From the NCBI GenBank assembly GCA_003171335.1, contig PMYD01000139.1, positions 1-44,079 on the forward strand: a DNA stretch of 44,079 bases, given 5' to 3'. Origin of the DNA: Phycisphaerales bacterium. Its GTDB lineage: Bacteria > Planctomycetota > Phycisphaerae > SM23-33 > FEN-1343. Under the pieces are notes generated by a model. The model was not told the origin of the DNA. It worked only from the letters and a program-made list of their open reading frames with translations, and did not search any database. The first letter of the stretch is position 1. Each line of letters starts with the position of its first letter. Of the stretch, positions 31,546 to 41,600 are shown piece by piece. Made by a program: the position numbers and the translations under genes.

Positions 31546-31859
31546 TTTGTCGCCGCCTGTAGAGGCGGGGGCGCGGCATGGATGCGTGGACGCAACCGGC
31601 GGGCCCAGGTGGGCCTCGTGGTGTGATCAGTCCATTTTTTAGACCAGGAGAGACGGGTGTGAGCCTCAGTCTCCAGCGAGCCAAGACCCGTGCGCAGGCT
31701 TAAAGCCAGTGCGTTGGGCATGGGTTTCCTCGGGGTGGATCGAGCCGGTCCACCAGGGGACTGCAGCGGGCGGCCGGGCCGCGTAAGGGCCTCGCCGTAG
31801 CCGCTGTACTCGTAGCTCGTGGTCGACTTGAAAGTGGGCGCCGGCGACCCGCTTTTTTT
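31546..31859 (+). ncRNA. Structured RNA (leader or independent) upstream of nusA
   Basis: About 310 nt between a consensus promoter and an intrinsic terminator, without a convincing open frame. Visible pairings: 5' GTCGCCG (31549-31555) with 3' CGGCGAC (31842-31848) closing the whole RNA; CCGCCT/AGGCGG hairpin at 31553-31568; CGCA-GGCT-TAA-AGCC-AG-TGCG hairpin near 31692-31713; GGTGGA/TCCACC near 31733-31753; CAGCGG/CCGCTG around 31765-31806. The closing helix uses bases of the terminator stem, so two folds exclude each other, as in an attenuator. I do not see the conserved cores of tmRNA, RNase P RNA, SRP RNA or common riboswitches. It may be a nusA-operon control element or a separate RNA. 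It occupies most of the 492-bp gap before nusA. Confidence 0.5.
31834..31859 (+). terminator. Intrinsic terminator 39 nt before nusA
   Basis: GTGGG (31834-31838) pairs with CCCGC (31848-31852), extended by CG/CG around a CCGG loop, followed by seven T (31853-31859). It would end transcripts from the strong promoter unless prevented. Confidence 0.7.
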
Positions 31860-31898
31860 GTTGCCCTAATTTGGCTCACGACAATCTGGGAACCAGGC

Positions 31899-33218
31899 AT
31901 GAATCCAGAACTGCTACGCCAGATCGACAACATCGCCCGCGAGCGGAACATTGATCGCGAGGTGGTCTTCCAGGACCTGGAAGCGGCGATGATCTCGGCC
32001 ATCCGCAAGGCGTACGGCCAGTCGGAAGACACGGTGGTGACGATCAATCGTCAATCCTGTGTCATCTCCGCCACCGTCAACGGCAAGCCCATGTCCATGA
32101 CGGACTTGACGCGCATTGCCGCACAGACGGCCAAGCAGGTGATCATCCAGAAGTTGCGCGAGGCGGAGCGGGGCAGCATTTACGATGAGTATTCCGACCG
32201 GCGGGGCCAGATTGTCACCGGCCGGACCGTCCGCTGGGAAGGCGGCTCGATCGTTGTGGACCTGGGCCGCACGGAAGCATACCTGCCCAAGAGCGAGCAG
32301 ATTCCCGGCGAGACCCACATGCCGGATGAGCGGGTAAGGGCCATGGTGCTGGATGTGCGCGAACAGAATAACCAGGTGCGGATTATCCTGTCGCGGACGC
32401 ACCCGGACTTCATCCGCCGGCTGTTTGACCTGGAAGTGCCCGAGGTGGCCGAAGGCATTATTGAGATCAAGGTGCTGGCCCGCGAGGCGGGCTACCGCAC
32501 CAAGGTGGCGGTCAACAGCATTGACGCCAAGGTGGACCCGGTGGGCGCGTGCGTGGGCGTGCGCGGCAGCCGCATCAAGAATATCGTGGATGAAGTGGCT
32601 GGCGAAAAGATCGATATCGTCCGCTGGCACGAGTCGTCCAAGGTGCTGATCGCCTACGCTTTGAAGCCCGCCGAGGTGGCGGATATCGCCCTGTGTTTCG
32701 AGCTGGGCAGGGCCATCGTGGTGGTCAACGATGACCAGCTCTCGCTGGCCATCGGCAAGCGCGGGCAGAATGTGCGCCTGGCGGCCCGGCTGACGGGGTG
32801 GGATATCGACATCCTGACTCCCAATGAGTTCAACGCCAGCCTCGACACGCTGGAAAAGACGTTGCGCGATGTCGAAGGCGTCGATAGCCAGATGATCGAC
32901 AAGATCGTGGCCATGGGCATGGTCAGCGTGATGGACGTGGAAGAGGTCGGCGCCGATCCGTTAGTGGAAGAGCTGGGCGTGGAGCGGCTGCTGGGGCAGC
33001 GGATCGCCTCGCGCTGCGCCCAGGAGGCCCGCAAAGTGGCCGAGACTCAGGGTTCCGGCCGGGGCGAACGATCGACCCAGGCCGCGGCCGCTTCGAGCCA
33101 GGCCGCGGCCGCTTCGAGCCAGGCGGCGGGCCAGGCCGCGCCGGCCAGCGAGGGCGAAACGCCGGCTGCGCAGGCGGCAAGCGATGAGCCCGCCGGAGGG
33201 CCGGCGGCTCCAGAATAA
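31899..33218 (+). CDS. nusA: Transcription termination/antitermination factor NusA
   Basis: A 439-residue NusA that binds RNA polymerase and nascent RNA and controls pausing, termination and rRNA antitermination. The N-terminal polymerase-binding domain is residues 1-100 ([20 protein letters not shown]), the S1 domain about 105-175 ([21 protein letters not shown]), KH1 about 200-280 with [22 protein letters not shown]2 about 280-345 with [23 protein letters not shown], and a short helix-hairpin-helix region at about 355-395. The tail is Ala/Gln-rich and contains a duplicated seven-residue unit. It is the first gene of an operon with infB; rimP, which usually precedes nusA, is absent, as is ylxR after it. 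No strong ribosome binding site is seen. Confidence 0.96.
   Translation: MNPELLRQIDNIARERNIDREVVFQDLEAAMISAIRKAYGQSEDTVVTINRQSCVISATVNGKPMSMTDLTRIAAQTAKQVIIQKLREAERGSIYDEYSDRRGQIVTGRTVRWEGGSIVVDLGRTEAYLPKSEQIPGETHMPDERVRAMVLDVREQNNQVRIILSRTHPDFIRRLFDLEVPEVAEGIIEIKVLAREAGYRTKVAVNSIDAKVDPVGACVGVRGSRIKNIVDEVAGEKIDIVRWHESSKVLIAYALKPAEVADIALCFELGRAIVVVNDDQLSLAIGKRGQNVRLAARLTGWDIDILTPNEFNASLDTLEKTLRDVEGVDSQMIDKIVAMGMVSVMDVEEVGADPLVEELGVERLLGQRIASRCAQEARKVAETQGSGRGERSTQAAAASSQAAAASSQAAGQAAPASEGETPAAQAASDEPAGGPAAPE
33078..33119. repeat. Tandem 21-bp duplication in nusA
   Basis: The 21-bp unit beginning CAGGCCGCGGCCGCTTCGAG occurs twice in a row (33078-33098, 33099-33119), coding for a repeated QAAAASS heptapeptide in the NusA tail. 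It is in frame and looks recent. Confidence 0.85.
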
Positions 33219-33223
33219 TTGGA

Positions 33224-33298
33224 ATGAGCGTTATGCGTCGTATCAAGAATCCTCGGGCGGCAGGGCCACGGGCCTTGGCGCCCGCACGAGTGGAATAA
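33224..33298 (+). CDS. Possible 24-residue basic peptide between nusA and infB
   Basis: An ATG 6 nt after the nusA stop opens a frame of 24 codons (MSVMRRIKNPRAAGPRALAP, then ARVE) that ends 16 nt before the infB start. It is Arg/Pro-rich and has no good ribosome binding site. It could be a leader peptide that couples translation to infB, or chance. Confidence 0.2.
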   Translation: MSVMRRIKNPRAAGPRALAPARVE

Positions 33299-33314
33299 TA
33301 GCGGGAGTCCGTTT

Positions 33315-36077
33315 TTGGCCACGCGCGTTTTCGAATTGGCGAAAGCACTCGGCGTCCGAAGCAAGGACATTCTGGACAAGTGTCACGCCGAGGGTCTTGA
33401 CCTCAAGAACCACATGGCCGCGCTGTCGGCCGGGTTGGAGGCGACCATCCGGGAGTGGTTCAGCGACTCCGCGGCGGCGCACTCCGCGGTTGAGACCGCG
33501 CAGTCGGTGGACCTGGAGACTGCGCGCCAAGCCGCCGCCGTGGAACGCAAGCGCCGTCGACACCGAGGCGCCGACGGCGTCGCCGTTGAAGAAGGCGAAG
33601 AGCCGCCCACGGCCGCCGAAGTGGCGGCCGAAGGCGCCGAGGTCGCCGCGGAGGAACTCCCCGCAACCGACCTTACCGCCGAAGCGCCGCCCCAGGCCGT
33701 GGAGGTGGAGGCCGAGGCTGTCGTGACTGAAGCGGCGCCGGTTGAGGTCGCGCCGTCCGCGTTGCCCGTCGAGGCCGCGCCCCCGGCGCCTCCAGCCGAG
33801 GCGCCCGCGCAGGTGGAGGCAGTCGTCGAGCCGGCCAAGCCGAAGGAGCCGGAGATGCGCGCCGTGCCCAACAAGCCCGCGATGCCCCCGATTATCAAGC
33901 CGGCCGGACCGCAGGTGGTGCCACGGCCGGCCAAGCTTCAGGGCCCGCGGGTGGTGCGCGTGGAAACGCCGGATCGGCTGCCCACGCCGCAGCGCCGGCC
34001 CCGGCCGACAGCCGAACCGACGACCCCGGCCACGGCTGGCGCAGCCGCCGCAACAACCCTGCCCCGTCGTGGGCGCGCCGGCCCGGCCGTTGGCGAAGAG
34101 GGCGAAGAGGGCAAAGGCGGTCCCAAGAGCAAAAAGCGCAGCCCGCGCCGTCGCGGCGGCGGGCGCAGTGCCGCCGCCACCACGACCGACGTCATTCGGG
34201 AGTGGCGCGAGCAGGATCTCACCGAGCGTGCCGAGCGGCTTGCCGCCGCCACCGGCGGCGGCTTGCGCCGCCACCGCGCCAACGTGCATCGCACGGGCGA
34301 AGGCAAAAGCATTCGCGGCGGCGCCTGCGAAATCGAGGCGCCCATCACCGTCAAGAGCCTCTCGGCGGCCACCGGTCTCAAGGCCGCCGACCTGATCAAG
34401 AAACTCATGGCTCAGGGCGTCATGGCCGGGACCAATCAGAGCATCACCGCCGAGACGGCGGCAGCGCTGGCCCTGGAGTACGGCATCGAGTTGAAGGTCA
34501 AGCAGCAAAAGTCGCTGCGCGAGCAGTTGGATGAGCGCATGTCCAAGGCGCAGCCGCAGCGGCTGGAAACGCGCCCGCCGGTAGTGACCTTCCTGGGGCA
34601 CGTTGACCACGGCAAGACCAGCCTGCTGGACCGCATCCGCAAGACCCGCGTCGTCGACGGCGAGAGCGGCGGCATTACCCAGCACGTGGGTTCCTACCGC
34701 TACGAGAAGGACGGCGTGGCCGTCACGTTCCTGGATACGCCCGGCCACGAGGCCTTCACCGCCATGCGCGCCCGCGGGGCCAACATGACCGATGTGGTCG
34801 TGCTCGTGGTAGCCGCCGATGACGGCATCATGCCCCAGACGGTGGAAGCCATTAACCACGCCCGTGCCGCCGAAGTGCCTATCGTAGTGGCGCTGAACAA
34901 GATCGACGTGCCCAATGCGAACGTGCAACGCGTGCTGGGGCAACTGGCCGAGTACAACCTGCAGCCGCGCGAGTGGGGCGGGCAGACGGAAGTCATCCAG
35001 ACCAGCGCCATCACCGGGGCGGGCATTGACACGCTGCTGGAAACGCTGAGCCTGGAGGCCGAGCTGCTGGAGCTGCGGGCCGACCCGACGGCGCCAGCGC
35101 GCGGCGTCGTGATTGAATCGGAAATGGCGCCAGGCCGCGGCGTGGCGGCCCGGGTGCTGGTGCAGGATGGCACGTTGAGGGCCGGCGATGTGATGATCGC
35201 CGGCGCCGCCAGCGGCCGTGTGCGGCAGATCAACGATGATCTGGGCGAAAGCGTCGATGCGGCCAAGCCCGGCACGCCGGTGGAGGTCTCGGGCCTGGAC
35301 GTGTTGCCCAGCGCGGGCGACAAGTTCTATGTGGTTGAAGACATTACCGAGGCCAAGCACATCGCCGAGGAAATCCGCGCGGAGCAGCGCCTGGGCCTGC
35401 TGGCGGCCAAGCAGCAACTCACGCTGGACACGTTCTTCCAGCGCATCGCCGCCGGCGAGGCCTCCGAGCTGCCGCTGATCGTGAAGGCGGATGTGCAGGG
35501 CTCGCTGGAAGTGCTGACCGACAGCCTCAACAAGCTCTCCACCGACGAAGTGCATCTGAAGATCATCCATGCCGCGGTCGGCGGGGTTTCCACCAGCGAC
35601 GTGCTGCTGGCCGAGGCCACCGGCGCGGTGATCGTGGGCTTCCACGTGGTACCCGATGCGGCGGCCCGCGAGCAGTCCGAGAAGCTGGGCGTCGAGATGC
35701 GGATGTACCAGATCATCTACGAGATGATCGACTCCGTCCGCCTGGCCATGCAGGGCCTGCTCGAGCCGGAGCGCAAGGAAGAGGTGCTCGGCCACGCCGA
35801 GGTCCGCAACGTGTTCAAGGTCAGCCGCGTGGGCACGATTGCCGGCTGCTACATCACCGACGGCGTCGTGCAGCGCAATAACCGCGTTCGCATCACGCGC
35901 GGCGGCGTGGTCATCGAGAACGACCGGCTGCTGGAGAGCCTCAAGCGCTTCAAGGACGACGTCCGCGACGTCCGTGCCGGCATGGAGTGCGGCATGAAGA
36001 TCGCCGGCTACGACGATGTGAAGCTGGGCGACGTGCTGGAGGCGTATGCGGTGAAGGAAGTGGCCAGGAAGCTGTAA
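33315..36077 (+). CDS. infB: Translation initiation factor IF-2
   Basis: A 920-residue GTPase that brings fMet-tRNA to the 30S subunit. An N-terminal IF2N domain (residues 1-55, [20 protein letters not shown]) is followed by about 230 residues of Ala/Glu/Pro-rich linker and a basic stretch, a second IF2N-like domain at about 335-395 ([20 protein letters not shown]), and the G domain: G1 GHVDHGKTS at residue 428, G2 around [11 protein letters not shown]3 DTPGHEAF, G4 NKID, G5 TSAITGAG. Domains II-IV complete the C-terminus ([16 protein letters not shown]...). The start is TTG at 33315, with GGGAG 8 nt upstream. Length is typical for a planctomycete IF-2 with its long linker. Confidence 0.95.
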   Translation: MATRVFELAKALGVRSKDILDKCHAEGLDLKNHMAALSAGLEATIREWFSDSAAAHSAVETAQSVDLETARQAAAVERKRRRHRGADGVAVEEGEEPPTAAEVAAEGAEVAAEELPATDLTAEAPPQAVEVEAEAVVTEAAPVEVAPSALPVEAAPPAPPAEAPAQVEAVVEPAKPKEPEMRAVPNKPAMPPIIKPAGPQVVPRPAKLQGPRVVRVETPDRLPTPQRRPRPTAEPTTPATAGAAAATTLPRRGRAGPAVGEEGEEGKGGPKSKKRSPRRRGGGRSAAATTTDVIREWREQDLTERAERLAAATGGGLRRHRANVHRTGEGKSIRGGACEIEAPITVKSLSAATGLKAADLIKKLMAQGVMAGTNQSITAETAAALALEYGIELKVKQQKSLREQLDERMSKAQPQRLETRPPVVTFLGHVDHGKTSLLDRIRKTRVVDGESGGITQHVGSYRYEKDGVAVTFLDTPGHEAFTAMRARGANMTDVVVLVVAADDGIMPQTVEAINHARAAEVPIVVALNKIDVPNANVQRVLGQLAEYNLQPREWGGQTEVIQTSAITGAGIDTLLETLSLEAELLELRADPTAPARGVVIESEMAPGRGVAARVLVQDGTLRAGDVMIAGAASGRVRQINDDLGESVDAAKPGTPVEVSGLDVLPSAGDKFYVVEDITEAKHIAEEIRAEQRLGLLAAKQQLTLDTFFQRIAAGEASELPLIVKADVQGSLEVLTDSLNKLSTDEVHLKIIHAAVGGVSTSDVLLAEATGAVIVGFHVVPDAAAREQSEKLGVEMRMYQIIYEMIDSVRLAMQGLLEPERKEEVLGHAEVRNVFKVSRVGTIAGCYITDGVVQRNNRVRITRGGVVIENDRLLESLKRFKDDVRDVRAGMECGMKIAGYDDVKLGDVLEAYAVKEVARKL

Positions 36078-36080
36078 AGA

Positions 36081-36237
36081 AGGCTATAGGCTGTAGGCTT
36101 TAGGCTGTAGGTAAAGGCAAGACCGGACCTGGGCTTGGAAGATCTTCCGCCGCCCAGCGGCCGGGACTTTGATGAATATGGTAAGAAGCCGGCAACGGAT
36201 ATCCCTACAGCCTATAGTCTAAAGCCTACAGCCTATG
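36081..36237. repeat. TAGGCTGTAGGC word repeats, inverted (copy D2)
   Basis: AGGCTATAGGCTGTAGGCTT (36081-36100 and on) pairs with AAGCCTACAGCCTAT (36222-36236). The right arm runs into the DUF503 start codon at 36235, so this repeat sets the 5' context of that gene. Confidence 0.75.
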
Positions 36238-36522
36238 GCAACCCGAATTGGCGTACTGCATCTGGACTTGATGATCGGCGATGCGATGAACCTGAAGGAC
36301 AAGCGCCGCATCCTCAAGAGTTTTATTGATCGCCTGCGGTCGCGGCACAACGTGTCGGTGGCCGAGGTGGAACACCAGGACAGCCACCGCCGCGCCGTCC
36401 TGGCCGTGGCGATGGTCAGCAACGATGGGCGCTACGTCGAGGGCGCCTTGCAGCACGTGGCCAATGCGGCCGCCGTGCACCGCGGCATGGTGGTCGTCTC
36501 AAGTGATATCGAGCTGTGGTAA
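36235..36522 (+). CDS. ylxP: DUF503/YlxP family protein
   Basis: A 95-residue protein of the YlxP (DUF503) family, a single small domain that often lies between infB and rbfA: RIGVLHLDLMIGDAMNLKDK, RRILKSFIDRLRSRHNVSVA and EVEHQDSHRRAVLAVAMVSN are the conserved parts. Its role is unknown, though its constant place suggests ribosome or 16S rRNA work. The start codon lies in the arm of a hairpin repeat and has no ribosome binding site; rbfA follows after 4 nt. Confidence 0.92.
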   Translation: MATRIGVLHLDLMIGDAMNLKDKRRILKSFIDRLRSRHNVSVAEVEHQDSHRRAVLAVAMVSNDGRYVEGALQHVANAAAVHRGMVVVSSDIELW

Positions 36523-36526
36523 TCAA

Positions 36527-37003
36527 ATGAGCCGCCGGACCGAGCGCGTCGCCCGACTGATCCAGCAGGTGGTCGGGCAGATTATTCTGGAGCGGATTAA
36601 CGACCCGCGCGTCGATCCGGCGCGCGTGTCGGTGACGCGCGTGGAAGTGGCGCCGGACCTGACCAGCGCCAAGGTGTTCTGCTCCGTGCTGGGCAGCGAC
36701 GCTGAGCAGCGCACGGCCCTGCGGGCTCTTCAGCATGCGGCCGGGCGCATCCAGGCCCTGCTGCACGAGCGCGTGCAACTGCGTTTCACGCCGGTGCTGC
36801 GGTTCGTGGAGGATCGGCAGTTCAAGCAGTCGCTGACGACGCTGACGCTGATTCAGCAAGCCATGGACGAGATTCGCCAGCAGGATGAGATTCGCCAGCA
36901 GGAACAGACCCCCGCCGGGCCTCAGCCGCCGGCCCGCGAGGCGGGCGAAGAACCCGAGGACCCAGAGGCGGTGGATGAGGATTCGCCAGAGGACCAGGCC
37001 TGA
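36527..37003 (+). CDS. rbfA: Ribosome-binding factor A
   Basis: A 158-residue KH-type protein that helps mature the 5' end of 16S rRNA in the 30S subunit. Conserved parts are RRTERVARLIQQVVGQIILE, RINDPRVDPARVSVTRVEVA, PDLTSAKVFCSVLGS and LRFTPVLRFVEDRQF. The last 45 residues are an acidic Glu/Pro/Gln tail, containing a duplicated DEIRQQ unit, longer than in most RbfA. The gene is 4 nt after ylxP and is surely co-translated with it. Confidence 0.95.
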   Translation: MSRRTERVARLIQQVVGQIILERINDPRVDPARVSVTRVEVAPDLTSAKVFCSVLGSDAEQRTALRALQHAAGRIQALLHERVQLRFTPVLRFVEDRQFKQSLTTLTLIQQAMDEIRQQDEIRQQEQTPAGPQPPAREAGEEPEDPEAVDEDSPEDQA

Positions 37004-37043
37004 GGCGGCCGTCGGCCGTCGCCAGGCGTGCGGGGATGCCGCC

Positions 37044-37769
37044 ATGAAGGAATCCGTTGGGAGTGCGAACAAGTTGAAGTCGCTGCTGACCGCGCTGCGC
37101 AAGAAGTACAAGGCCGCCGAACCGCCGGCGGGGCTGGACCCGCTGGAGGTGCTCACCCTGGGCATCCTGAGGCGGAACGCCACGCTGGCCGAGGGCCTGG
37201 AGGGCCTGCGCCGGCTGCACGAAGAATTTGTCGACTTCAACGAGATGCGCGTGGCCCCGCCCAAGGATATCGTCGACGTTCTCCAGAAGAGCATGCCCGA
37301 CTCGCGCCTCAAGGCCGAGCAGCTCACCACCACGCTCAATCGCATGTTCGATCACGGCATCGCCCTGGACTTAAAGAGCCTGGCCGGCTTGGGCAAGCGC
37401 GAGCTCAAGGAACAGCTTCGCAGCAACCTGCAGCTGGATGAGTACGGCGAGGCCTACCTGATGAACTACGTGTTCGAATCGCCCGTCCTGCCCGTGGATG
37501 ACCGCCTGGCGACCAAGCTGAAGGAAGAGGGCTACATCGCCGCCGACGCCACCAGCGCGCGGATCCGCGAAGTGCTCGAGCAGGCCGTGCCCGTGCGTTC
37601 GCGCCACGAGGCGTTCGAGCTGCTGTCTCAGTTTGCCGCCGAGCCCATCTCGGCCAAGCGCAAGAAGGCGGATGCAGAGGAAGCGGCCCGTGCGCGCAAG
37701 GCGGCCAAGCCTCCAAAGGCCGCGGGAGCGCCCCGGAAGCGCCCGGCGGCCCAGAAGAAGAAACCGTGA
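37044..37769 (+). CDS. Endonuclease III-like (HhH-GPD) protein with histone-like tail
   Basis: A 241-residue protein. Residues 30-190 follow the HhH-GPD fold of endonuclease III: LDPLEVLTLGILRRNATLAE near the start, a hairpin region LKSLAGLGKRELKEQL near residue 115, and VLPVDDRLATKLKEEGYI where the active Asp of VDTH-type motifs lies. The position of the catalytic Lys in true glycosylase/lyases is not Lys here, and no iron-sulfur Cys cluster is present, so base-excision activity is doubtful. Residues 205-241 form a Lys/Ala/Pro tail like histone H1 (KAAKPPKAAGAPRKRPAAQK). It lies between rbfA and hisG, 7 nt before hisG. GGGGA precedes the start. It could be a DNA- or RNA-binding protein; the family call is by pattern. 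Confidence 0.65.
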   Translation: MKESVGSANKLKSLLTALRKKYKAAEPPAGLDPLEVLTLGILRRNATLAEGLEGLRRLHEEFVDFNEMRVAPPKDIVDVLQKSMPDSRLKAEQLTTTLNRMFDHGIALDLKSLAGLGKRELKEQLRSNLQLDEYGEAYLMNYVFESPVLPVDDRLATKLKEEGYIAADATSARIREVLEQAVPVRSRHEAFELLSQFAAEPISAKRKKADAEEAARARKAAKPPKAAGAPRKRPAAQKKKP

Positions 37770-37776
37770 GTGAACG

Positions 37777-38664
37777 ATGATCAAGCAATTGGCTCCTGAC
37801 AAACTTCGCCTGGGCGTGCCCAAGGGCTCCCTGCAGGACAGTTCCCTGGACCTGTTCAGCCGGGCCGGCTACGCCATCGCCGTATCCTCGCGCAGCTACT
37901 TCCCCTCCGTGGATGACCCGGACATCGTGGCCGTCATGTTCCGCGCCCAGGAAATGAGCCGCTACATTGTCGAGGGCGTCATCGACTGCGGGCTGACCGG
38001 GCAGGACTGGATCATTGAGAACGAGTCGGATGTGGTTGAGCTGGCCGAGTTGATCTACTCCAAGCAGCAGCTCGTGCCCGTGCGCTGGGTTCTGGCGGTG
38101 CCGAACGAGTCGCCGGTGCAGACGATCCAGGACCTTGCCGGCGGCATCATCGCCACCGAGCTGGTGCGTACGACTCGGCGCTACTTCGAGCAGCGCGGCG
38201 TGAACGTGACCGTGGAGTTCAGTTGGGGCGCCACGGAAGTGAAGGCCCGGCTGGTCGACGCCATCGTGGATGTGACGGAGACCGGCTCAAGCCTGCGGGC
38301 CAACGAGCTGCGCGTGCTGGACACGATCATGACCAGCACCACGCGTTTCATCGCCTCCAAGCAGGCCTACGCCAACCCGGCCAAGCGCCGGAAGATGGAG
38401 AACATGGCCCTGATGCTCAAGGGGGCCATCATGGCGCGCGAGAAAGTCGGGCTGAAAATGAACATCCCGCGCCAGAATCTGCAGCAGGTGCTCTCGCTGT
38501 TGCCGGCGGAGAAGAGCCCGACCATCTCCGACTTGGCGGATCGGGAGTGGGTGGCCGCCGAAGTGATCCTCGAAGAGAAGATCGAGCGCGACCTGGTGCC
38601 CCTGCTCAAGGCCGCCGGCGCCTCGGGCATCATTACGTACCCGCTGAACAAGGTAATCCCGTGA
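37777..38664 (+). CDS. hisG: ATP phosphoribosyltransferase, long form
   Basis: A 295-residue HisG that joins ATP and PRPP, the first and regulated step of histidine synthesis. [19 protein letters not shown] opens the periplasmic-binding-like catalytic core; [12 protein letters not shown] and [20 protein letters not shown] (PRPP loop) are typical. The last 75 residues ([20 protein letters not shown], ...[15 protein letters not shown]) are the ACT-like regulatory domain that binds histidine, so it belongs to the long, HisZ-independent type. No other his gene is in the window. Its stop codon overlaps the next gene's start. Confidence 0.95.
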   Translation: MIKQLAPDKLRLGVPKGSLQDSSLDLFSRAGYAIAVSSRSYFPSVDDPDIVAVMFRAQEMSRYIVEGVIDCGLTGQDWIIENESDVVELAELIYSKQQLVPVRWVLAVPNESPVQTIQDLAGGIIATELVRTTRRYFEQRGVNVTVEFSWGATEVKARLVDAIVDVTETGSSLRANELRVLDTIMTSTTRFIASKQAYANPAKRRKMENMALMLKGAIMAREKVGLKMNIPRQNLQQVLSLLPAEKSPTISDLADREWVAAEVILEEKIERDLVPLLKAAGASGIITYPLNKVIP

Positions 38665-41600
38665 AAATAGATCGGCACGCAGGCCTGGCGTTGTTGTTGG
38701 CGGTGGCGATGTGCGGCTGTGCCTCCCAGGTCGGTTTGCCGGCTGGGGGGCCGACCCTGGGGGCGGCCTCGTCCAAGGCGGCCTCGCCGACAGCGCTGTC
38801 ACCCCAGGCCGCCGTTCACCTGGCCGACCTGTCGCCGGCCGTCGGGCGCCCGGCGGGCAAAGCCATCGAAGGGCCCTCCAACGAACAGGCCGCCGCGCTG
38901 CTGACCGAGGCCCGCGCGCTCCAGGAAAAAGGCGATTTCACCGGGGCGTTGTCGGCCCTGGAAAAAGCGCAGGGGCAGGAAGGCCAGTCCTTGGCCGTAC
39001 AGCGGCAACTGGCCGTTTCTTACGCGGCCATGGGCAACTGGGCCAAGGCCCGCGTTCCGCTGGAGAAAGTGGCCGCCCAGGCCGGCGACGACGTTGAGAT
39101 CCAATGCCTGCTGGGTCGCATGGCCGTCGCCGACGGCCGCCTGGAGGCGGCCACCACGTCCTTTCGCACCGCGTTGGTGTGCAGCGATGCCAGCGATGGC
39201 TCCGTCTCCACCAATCAATGCCTGGTCCGCCTGGGCTCGTTGCTGGCGCGGCGTGGATTTCTGACCGCCTCGCTCGACTGTTACAAGCGCCTGGCCGCCA
39301 ACCTGGAAGCGCACGGGCGTGAGCTGTCGCATTCCAGCGACCTGGGCGTCGTGATTCGCCAGCCGGAGATGCTGCTGTGCCGCCAGGGCCGGCTGCTGAT
39401 GCGCCTGGGCCGCTGCCAGGAGGCCGCCGAACTGGGCGATATGGCGTATCGGCTCAACAAGACGTACGCGCCGGCTATGTCGCTGATGGTCGAATCGCTC
39501 GTGGCGGGCCGGGCGTACGACAAGGCCGAATCGGCCCTGCTGGAGCTGATGTACGGCCCAGCGCCCGCCGGGCAGATCCGCCAGTTGATCGAAACGGTGT
39601 ACCGCGCCAAGAACGACCCGGCCGGCCTGGAACGTCTCTGGCTGGCCTACCAGGCCGGCACGCCCAATCCGCCGCCGCGGCCGGTGCTCACGCTGGCCCA
39701 GGCCGCCTGGGAGATGGGCGCACGCGATCGGGCCGTGGCCGTGCTGCAGCAGTACTGCCAGGCGGCCCAGGGCGAGAGCGAGACCGCCGCTCAGTTGGCG
39801 CAGTGGCTGGTGATCTGCGGCGATGTGCCCGGCGCGCTGGATGTGCTGGCATCGCTCATCGCCCAGGATGCGTCCGCCACGGACGTCGTGGAGCAGCGCA
39901 TCAATGCCATTCCCGCCGGCGCCATCCTGGAAAACCTGGTCCGCGACCGGGCCGCCCGGGCCGACGAGAACGCTTCCGACCGGAAGTTCGCCCTGCACTA
40001 TGTGGCCGCGCTCTTAGCCCGCCGGGCCAGCTTCAATGACCTGGCCCGCCAGGAATTGCTCGGCACGGTCAGCGCCGAGCCGGAGTTCCAGCCGGGCCAC
40101 AGCGCGCTGGTCAGTTACCTCATCGACCAGCATGCTTTTGACCGGGCCAACGAGGCCGCCGCCGCCGCCCAGGCCGCGACGAAGAAGGAGTACTTCGGGC
40201 GTTACCTGGCCGGTTGGGTGCTACTGGCGCAGGGCAAGAATGTCGACGCCATCAAATGCTTGCAGAAATCCATCGAGCTTCAGCCCGACTACGCGCCCAG
40301 CCGCCGGCTGATCGCCCAGGCGTACCTGCGCGATCGCCAGGCGGGCCAGGCCGAGCACCACCTGCTGCACGCCTTCCGCGAATTGCAGGACCTGCAGGCC
40401 GGCGAGGCCCTGGTGCACATGTATTTCGAGATGATCAGCGCGGCCCACGGCAGCGATGCGCAGCGCCAGCGCACCAACTGGCTGCTCCGCGCCCGCCAGA
40501 CGGTCGAGGCCATGGTGCAGATGGACGCCGACAGCCCGCGGTCGCTCCGCATGCTGGCCAGCTTCCAGCACGTTTCCGGCCAGACCCTCCAGGCCCGCCG
40601 GACGCTCACCCGCCTGATGGCCGTGGCGGGCGACGACGTCGATGTGCGGCTGCTCAAGGTCGTTCTGGAAAGCCGTTCCGCCCTGAGCGGCGACAACCGG
40701 ATGAGCGATGGCCGTTTTGGGCATGCCAGCGAGGATCTCCGCTTCGTCCTCTCGCGACAGCCGGACAACGCCGAGGCCCAGATGTTGCTGGCCCGCGTGT
40801 ACATGGCCCGCGATGACTACGCGGGGGCCTCGGCCATCCTGGCCAAAATGCACCAGGCCCGCCCGGCGGACATGGCGGTGGCCCTGTTCTACTCCCTGGC
40901 GCTGAGCCGCGCGGGCCAGGCGGTGCAGGCGGCCGACCTGCTCCAGGATTATGCGGCCCAGCTCAAACAGGATGATTCCCTGTGGGTGCTGACGATCGTC
41001 CTGGGCGATGCCGGGCGGCATGATCACGCGATCGAGCTGCTGCGCAGCCGCGCCGACCACGGCGATTCGGCCGCCGCCGCACTGGCCGATCGGCAGATCC
41101 TCGTCCACGTGCTGGGCCGGGCACACCAACTCAATGCGGCGCTGGAGCTGGCCGACAAGATGGTCGATCCGAACGTGCCCCTGTCGGTCGATGCGGCCGC
41201 CATCGCGCGGATCGACGTGCTGGCGGAGGCCGGCCGCTGGGCCGACATGAAGGCCGCCGCCGTGCGCTGGCTGGACCAGTCCGATCTGGCCCGCTGGACC
41301 GTCGAGCGCGACGAGCAGGCCCCGCCGCGGATGCTGCACCGCCTGGCCATCCAGATGGCCAGCCTGCGCGGCCGCAGCGAGGCCCGCGCGTGGCGGCTGC
41401 TGGTCACGGCCGCCGACCCGGTGGACCTGGCGGTGGCGTATCTGCTTCGCGCGGGCAGGCCCGCGGAGGCGGAGCGCTTCGCCCTGCAGCAGATCAATCG
41501 CCTGCAGTCGGCCGGCGGCCAGAAGGCCGCGCTGGCCGCCACGTTGCGCGCCGGCCTGGTGGCCCGGCTGCACGTGTCGGGCTACGGCCAGCGGGCGAGC

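Noticed and set aside
31546-31859. tmRNA, RNase P RNA or SRP RNA
   Set aside because: The conserved cores of these RNAs (tRNA-like ends with CCA and tag frame, the GAGGAAAGTCC region, the GGAAG/GCAGC tip) are not found.
33243-35795. An 850-codon open frame opposite infB
   Set aside because: Antisense shadow of infB with His/Gly/Leu-rich composition and no domain.
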